8,714 nt of DNA from Bacteroidales bacterium (GTDB lineage Bacteria > Bacteroidota > Bacteroidia > Bacteroidales > P3): contig JAITVC010000044.1 in the NCBI GenBank assembly GCA_031286005.1, positions 1 to 8,714 of the forward strand, in the 5' to 3' direction. The notes beneath the pieces are model-generated. The model saw nothing but the letters and a program-made list of their open reading frames with translations. It did not search any database and was not told where the DNA came from. Position numbers and translations under genes: made by a program. Below, in pieces: positions 5,986 to 8,714 of this stretch (the stretch's first letter is position 1; each line of letters opens with the position of its first letter).

Positions 5986-6003
5986 TTATTTTTTGTATCT
6001 TTG
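5973..6003 (+). promoter_or_regulatory. Promoter of the GT2-gmhA pair
   Basis: TATCTTTG at 5996-6003 matches the -7 consensus TAnnTTTG. The expected -33 position, 19 bases upstream, holds TTTT (5973-5976) rather than TTTG. The predicted start near 6010 gives a leader of about 15 bases and no SD. Confidence 0.65.
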
Positions 6004-6024
6004 TAGGCTAAAAAACTTGCTAAC

Positions 6025-6972
6025 ATGAATATTTCTGTTGTTGTCCCTTTGCTGAATGAAGCCGAATCGTTGCCCGAGCTTTGTGCGTGGATTGAAAGAG
6101 TGGTGGATGCCCATCATTTTTCGTATGAGATTTGTTTGATAGATGATGGTAGCACGGATGAATCGTGGGCTGTGATTGAGCGATTAGCCTCTCAAAATCC
6201 GAATATTCATGCTGTGAAGTTTCGCCGAAACTATGGTAAATCAGCCGCTTTGAATGTGGGTTTTGAAATGGCTAAGGGTGATGTAATTATCACTATGGAC
6301 GCCGATTTGCAGGATAGTCCGGATGAGATTCCCGAACTTTATCGCATGATTACGGAAGAAGGCTTCGACCTTGTTTCGGGCTGGAAGAAGAAGCGCTATG
6401 ACCCAATTAGCAAGACTGTGCCGACGAAGTTGTTCAATTGGGCAGCACGAAAAATGTCGGGTGTCTATTTGCACGATTTCAATTGCGGACTAAAAGCCTA
6501 CAAATCGCAGGTGGTTAAGAGTATAGAGATTTATGGAGAGATGCACCGTTATATTCCTGTTTTGGCAAAGACAGCCGGATTTAGAAAAATCACAGAGAAA
6601 GTAGTAGAGCACCGTGCAAGGAAATATGGAGTAACTAAATTCGGGTTGAGCCGGTTTATCAATGGTTTCCTTGATTTGTTATCAATTTCGTTTATCGGTA
6701 AATTTGCCAAACGCCCGATGCACTTTTTTGGTAGTTTGGGCACGTTGATTTTCTTTTTTGGCCTTATTGCAGTGGTTTGGCTGGGCTTTCAAAAATGGCT
6801 ATTCTTGGTTAGAGGCATTGGCGCTCCGCTGATTGCCGATAGCCCGTTTTTCTATATTGCCATCATGTGTATGATTATCGGAACTCAGTTATTTCTGGCC
6901 GGTTATGTGGCTGAATTGGTGTCGAGAAATTCGCCAACCCGCAATCAATATCTCATCGAAAAAACATTATAA
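6025..6972 (+). CDS. GT2 glycosyltransferase, polyprenol-phosphate sugar transferase type (DPM1/GtrB/ArnC-like)
   Basis: A 315-residue membrane-anchored family 2 glycosyltransferase. The GT-A domain spans about 1-230: SVVVPLLNEAESLPEL (4-19), nucleotide-binding LIDDGSTDES (38-47), FRRNYGKSAALNVG (66-79), metal-binding DADLQDSPDEIP (92-103) and MHRYIPVLAK (173-182). Two C-terminal membrane helices follow, about 234-258 and 275-297, as in enzymes that move a sugar from a nucleotide donor to undecaprenyl or dolichol phosphate at the cytoplasmic face. The sugar donor cannot be told from the sequence. The stop is ten bases before gmhA, suggesting co-transcription and a role in envelope glycan, LPS or protein glycosylation. 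It is GC-richer than the flanking non-coding DNA. A role in another lipid-linked glycosylation pathway is possible; the family call is secure. Confidence 0.9.
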   Translation: MNISVVVPLLNEAESLPELCAWIERVVDAHHFSYEICLIDDGSTDESWAVIERLASQNPNIHAVKFRRNYGKSAALNVGFEMAKGDVIITMDADLQDSPDEIPELYRMITEEGFDLVSGWKKKRYDPISKTVPTKLFNWAARKMSGVYLHDFNCGLKAYKSQVVKSIEIYGEMHRYIPVLAKTAGFRKITEKVVEHRARKYGVTKFGLSRFINGFLDLLSISFIGKFAKRPMHFFGSLGTLIFFFGLIAVVWLGFQKWLFLVRGIGAPLIADSPFFYIAIMCMIIGTQLFLAGYVAELVSRNSPTRNQYLIEKTL

Positions 6973-6982
6973 CCAAAATCTT

Positions 6983-7558
6983 ATGATAAAACAAGCTATA
7001 CAAGATTCTATTGACGTTAAAACCCAACTTCTTAACGACGAAAACCTGTTGCAGGGCATTCAAACAGTGGTTGATGCTATTGTGAAGACTTATCAATTGT
7101 CGCCGTACGGCAAAGTATTGTTCTGCGGAAATGGCGGTAGTGCGGCTGATGCACAACATTTGGCCGCCGAATTATCCGGCCGATTTTATTACGACAGGCC
7201 TCCGCTTCATGCGGATGCGCTACATTGCGACACGTCGTATCTTACGGCTGTAGCCAACGACTATTCGTATTATGAAGTGTATGCCCGCCTAATTCGAGCC
7301 AAAGGCAGAGAAAATGATGTTCTGATTGGATTATCCACTTCGGGTAATTCGGCCAATGTGATAAATGCGATGAAAACAGCCAAAGAGCGCGGCATGTTTG
7401 TGGTAGCGATGACCGGCGAGACGGGCGGCGAGATGAAGAACCATTGTGATGTGTTGCTCAACATGCCCTCGAAAGATACGCCGAGAATCCAAGAAGGCCA
7501 TGCACTTGTTGGGCATATTATTTGCCAACTGGTAGAGAGGGAGTTGTTTCCGAAATAA
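6983..7558 (+). CDS. gmhA: Sedoheptulose-7-phosphate isomerase GmhA
   Basis: A 191-residue SIS-domain isomerase converting sedoheptulose 7-phosphate to D-glycero-D-manno-heptose 7-phosphate, the first step to ADP- or GDP-heptose; the family forms zinc-containing tetramers. Diagnostic motifs are CGNGGSAADAQHLAAELSGR (48-67), with E63 as likely catalytic base, GLSTSGNSANV (116-126), TGETGG (144-149), and RIQEGHALVGHIICQLVE (168-185), with H178 as the probable second catalytic residue. The frame is open 26 codons upstream into the glycosyltransferase gene, but ATG 6983 gives the standard length and lies just after that gene's stop. No SD is present. The later pathway genes (a heptose-phosphate kinase/nucleotidyltransferase and GmhB) are not in the window. 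Pairing with a lipid-phosphate glycosyltransferase suggests a heptose-containing surface glycan, which is inference. Confidence 0.93.
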   Translation: MIKQAIQDSIDVKTQLLNDENLLQGIQTVVDAIVKTYQLSPYGKVLFCGNGGSAADAQHLAAELSGRFYYDRPPLHADALHCDTSYLTAVANDYSYYEVYARLIRAKGRENDVLIGLSTSGNSANVINAMKTAKERGMFVVAMTGETGGEMKNHCDVLLNMPSKDTPRIQEGHALVGHIICQLVERELFPK

Positions 7559-7563
7559 ATTTG

Positions 7564-7596
7564 GGTGCGAGGTACGAGGTGTTTGGTGCGGGGTGG
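7564..7596 (+). repeat. GGTGCGR heptamer array after gmhA
   Basis: Five successive heptamer units, GGTGCGA, GGTACGA, GGTGTTT, GGTGCGG and GGTGG, begin five bases after the gmhA stop. The same heptamer is tandem inside mnmE and, decayed, at 5797-5828. TTTGG/CCAAA (7582-7586 and 7597-7601) could form a weak five-pair hairpin, not followed by a T run. Confidence 0.7.
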
Positions 7597-7643
7597 CCAA
7601 ATAGAAAGATTTTAGAATAATATAAATTTAAAACATAAAAGTC

Positions 7644-8702
7644 ATGCAAAATCAAATTAAAAACTTAGCCGAAAAAGTTGTGCAATTGAAGGAACAAATT
7701 GAAACGGAAGAAGCGACTAAAACTGCTTTTATACTTCCATTTCTTAATCTTTTAGGTTATGATGTTTTTAATCCTACTGAAGTTGTTCCGGAATTTACAG
7801 CAGATTTGGGGTTGAAAAAAGGAGAAAAAGTAGATTATGCTATTTTACAGAATGGTAGTCCTATAATTATCATTGAATGTAAACATTGGAAAGAAGATTT
7901 AAATGTTCATAGTTCGCAGTTACATCGTTATTTTCACGTAACGAAAACTCGTTTTGGGTTACTTACTAATGGTATAGAATATCGCTTTTATTCAGATTTG
8001 GAAGATGCAAATAAAATGGACGAAAAGCCGTTTTTAGAGTTCAATGTTACAGAATTGAAAGAGTCAACAATCAACGAAATTGCAAAATTCCACAAATCGA
8101 ATTTTGATATAGATAAAATCATAAACAATGCCAGTTCGTTAAAATACATAAAGGAGATAAAAAAACTATTAAATCAAGAGTTTGAAAGCCCTTCAACAGA
8201 GTTTGTCCGATTTTTTGCAAGCAAAGTATATGTGAATCGTAGATTGACTGAAAATGTAATGGGACAATTTACAGATTTAGTTAAAAAAGCATTAAATCAG
8301 TTTGTCAGCGAAAAAGTTGACGATAGATTAACTTCTGCATTAGCGAAAGAAAGTGAGCAACGTGCAGAGGAAATGATAGAAAGCGAACCGAAAAGTTTAA
8401 TTGAAACAACAGAAGAAGAATTAGATGGATATAAAATTGTAAAGGCAATTGTCAGACGTAAAGTTTCTGCTGAGCGTATTGTTTACCGAGATATGCAATC
8501 ATATTTCGGAATATTACTTGATGATAATAATCGAAAACCAATATGCAGACTTCACTTGAATGGTGGTAAAAAATATATCGGACTTTTTGATAAAGATAAA
8601 AACGAAAGAAAGGAATTGCTTGAAACGCTTGATGATATTTACAAATTTGAAGAACAATTGCTCGAAACAGTAAGTTTTTACTTGAATAGCGATGTGCAAT
8701 AA
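7644..8702 (+). CDS. Stand-alone type I restriction HsdR N-terminal-type nuclease
   Basis: A 352-residue protein with the PD-(D/E)xK nuclease domain found at the N-terminus of type I restriction HsdR subunits (about residues 1-140). Core residues: E22 or E23 in the first helix, FILPFLNLLGYDVFNPTEVV (29-48), D64 (KVDYAI), E78 and K80 (IIIIECKHW), and Q92xxxY96 (SQLHRYF), the QxxxY motif of HsdR/RecB-type nucleases. There is no helicase domain, and no HsdM or HsdS is visible. A coiled, charged middle (about 150-260) leads to a C-terminal domain with DGYKIVKAIVRRKVS, YRDMQSYFGILLDDNNRKP, RLHLNGGKKYIGLF and LDDIYKFEEQL. Solo proteins of this type are common in Bacteroidota and mobile elements; their function is not established. 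The gene is visibly AT-richer than gmhA, suggesting transfer. Its ATG is 85 bases after gmhA, with no clear promoter or SD. Confidence 0.82.
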   Translation: MQNQIKNLAEKVVQLKEQIETEEATKTAFILPFLNLLGYDVFNPTEVVPEFTADLGLKKGEKVDYAILQNGSPIIIIECKHWKEDLNVHSSQLHRYFHVTKTRFGLLTNGIEYRFYSDLEDANKMDEKPFLEFNVTELKESTINEIAKFHKSNFDIDKIINNASSLKYIKEIKKLLNQEFESPSTEFVRFFASKVYVNRRLTENVMGQFTDLVKKALNQFVSEKVDDRLTSALAKESEQRAEEMIESEPKSLIETTEEELDGYKIVKAIVRRKVSAERIVYRDMQSYFGILLDDNNRKPICRLHLNGGKKYIGLFDKDKNERKELLETLDDIYKFEEQLLETVSFYLNSDVQ

Positions 8703-8714
8703 ACAATACTATTG

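Larger units (their letters stand above)
5431..6024. other. Repeat-rich non-coding region
   Basis: Between the DUF6624-like gene and the glycosyltransferase lie 594 bases with no credible gene. Stops occur in all frames I followed, and I found no tRNA or rRNA signature. In order it holds a 60-nt two-copy repeat (5521-5640), a pyrimidine-rich stretch, GCGAGC hexamers (5778-5793), a degenerate heptamer array (5797-5828), an approximately 11-nt-period array (about 5843-5957), a 13-nt direct repeat (5959-5985) and a promoter. No clear intrinsic terminator follows the upstream gene. Confidence 0.7.

Noticed and set aside
6905..6982. Extended N-terminus for GmhA
   Set aside because: It overlaps the end of the glycosyltransferase gene; the ATG at 6983 yields the family's normal length and first helix.

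Overview
The window looks like chromosomal DNA from a member of the Bacteroidota. Several upstream regions carry the phylum's promoter signature (TTTG, about 19-20 bases, TAnnTTTG). Genes mostly lack Shine-Dalgarno sequences, with rpsU the exception. The small ribosomal/recombinase/hibernation cluster is also one commonly seen in this phylum. I cannot place it below phylum level.

Layout. Positions 1-2061, minus strand: rpsU (bS21), a strong terminator, then a tight run of a Xer-type tyrosine recombinase, hpf (ribosome hibernation factor) and the 5' part of mnmE (tRNA-modifying GTPase), which runs off the left edge. mnmE is not obvious at first because it has no stop or end within the window, but its 160 visible codons are clearly MnmE. 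Positions 2062-4167, minus strand: an exported M3-family zinc peptidase (Dcp-like). Positions 4168-4431: a divergent promoter region. Positions 4432-5430, plus strand: an exported protein of unknown function with a DUF6624-like C-terminal layout and an internal tandem duplication. Positions 5431-6024: a 594-base non-coding stretch full of degenerate repeats. Positions 6025-7558, plus strand: a polyprenol-phosphate-type GT2 glycosyltransferase and gmhA (heptose pathway), ten bases apart. Positions 7644-8702, plus strand: a stand-alone HsdR N-terminal-type nuclease, visibly AT-richer than the gene before it.

Functional themes. The left block is housekeeping: translation initiation, ribosome hibernation, tRNA wobble modification and chromosome resolution. 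The right block is cell-envelope sugar metabolism followed by a possible accessory or defence gene.

The most unusual observation is in mnmE. About 27 residues of the N-terminal domain (roughly 38-64) are encoded by what looks like a mobile or repetitive intergenic element: a heptanucleotide array (GGTGCGR) joined to a strong imperfect palindrome, inserted in frame. Relatives of the heptanucleotide array lie in non-coding DNA at about 5797-5828 and 7564-7596. The non-coding region also holds an approximately 11-nt-period array with TAC at regular spacing and a 60-nt tandem duplication. I found no convincing complete new multi-gene system; the leads are the in-frame palindrome, the repeat-rich spacer and the solo restriction-type nuclease.
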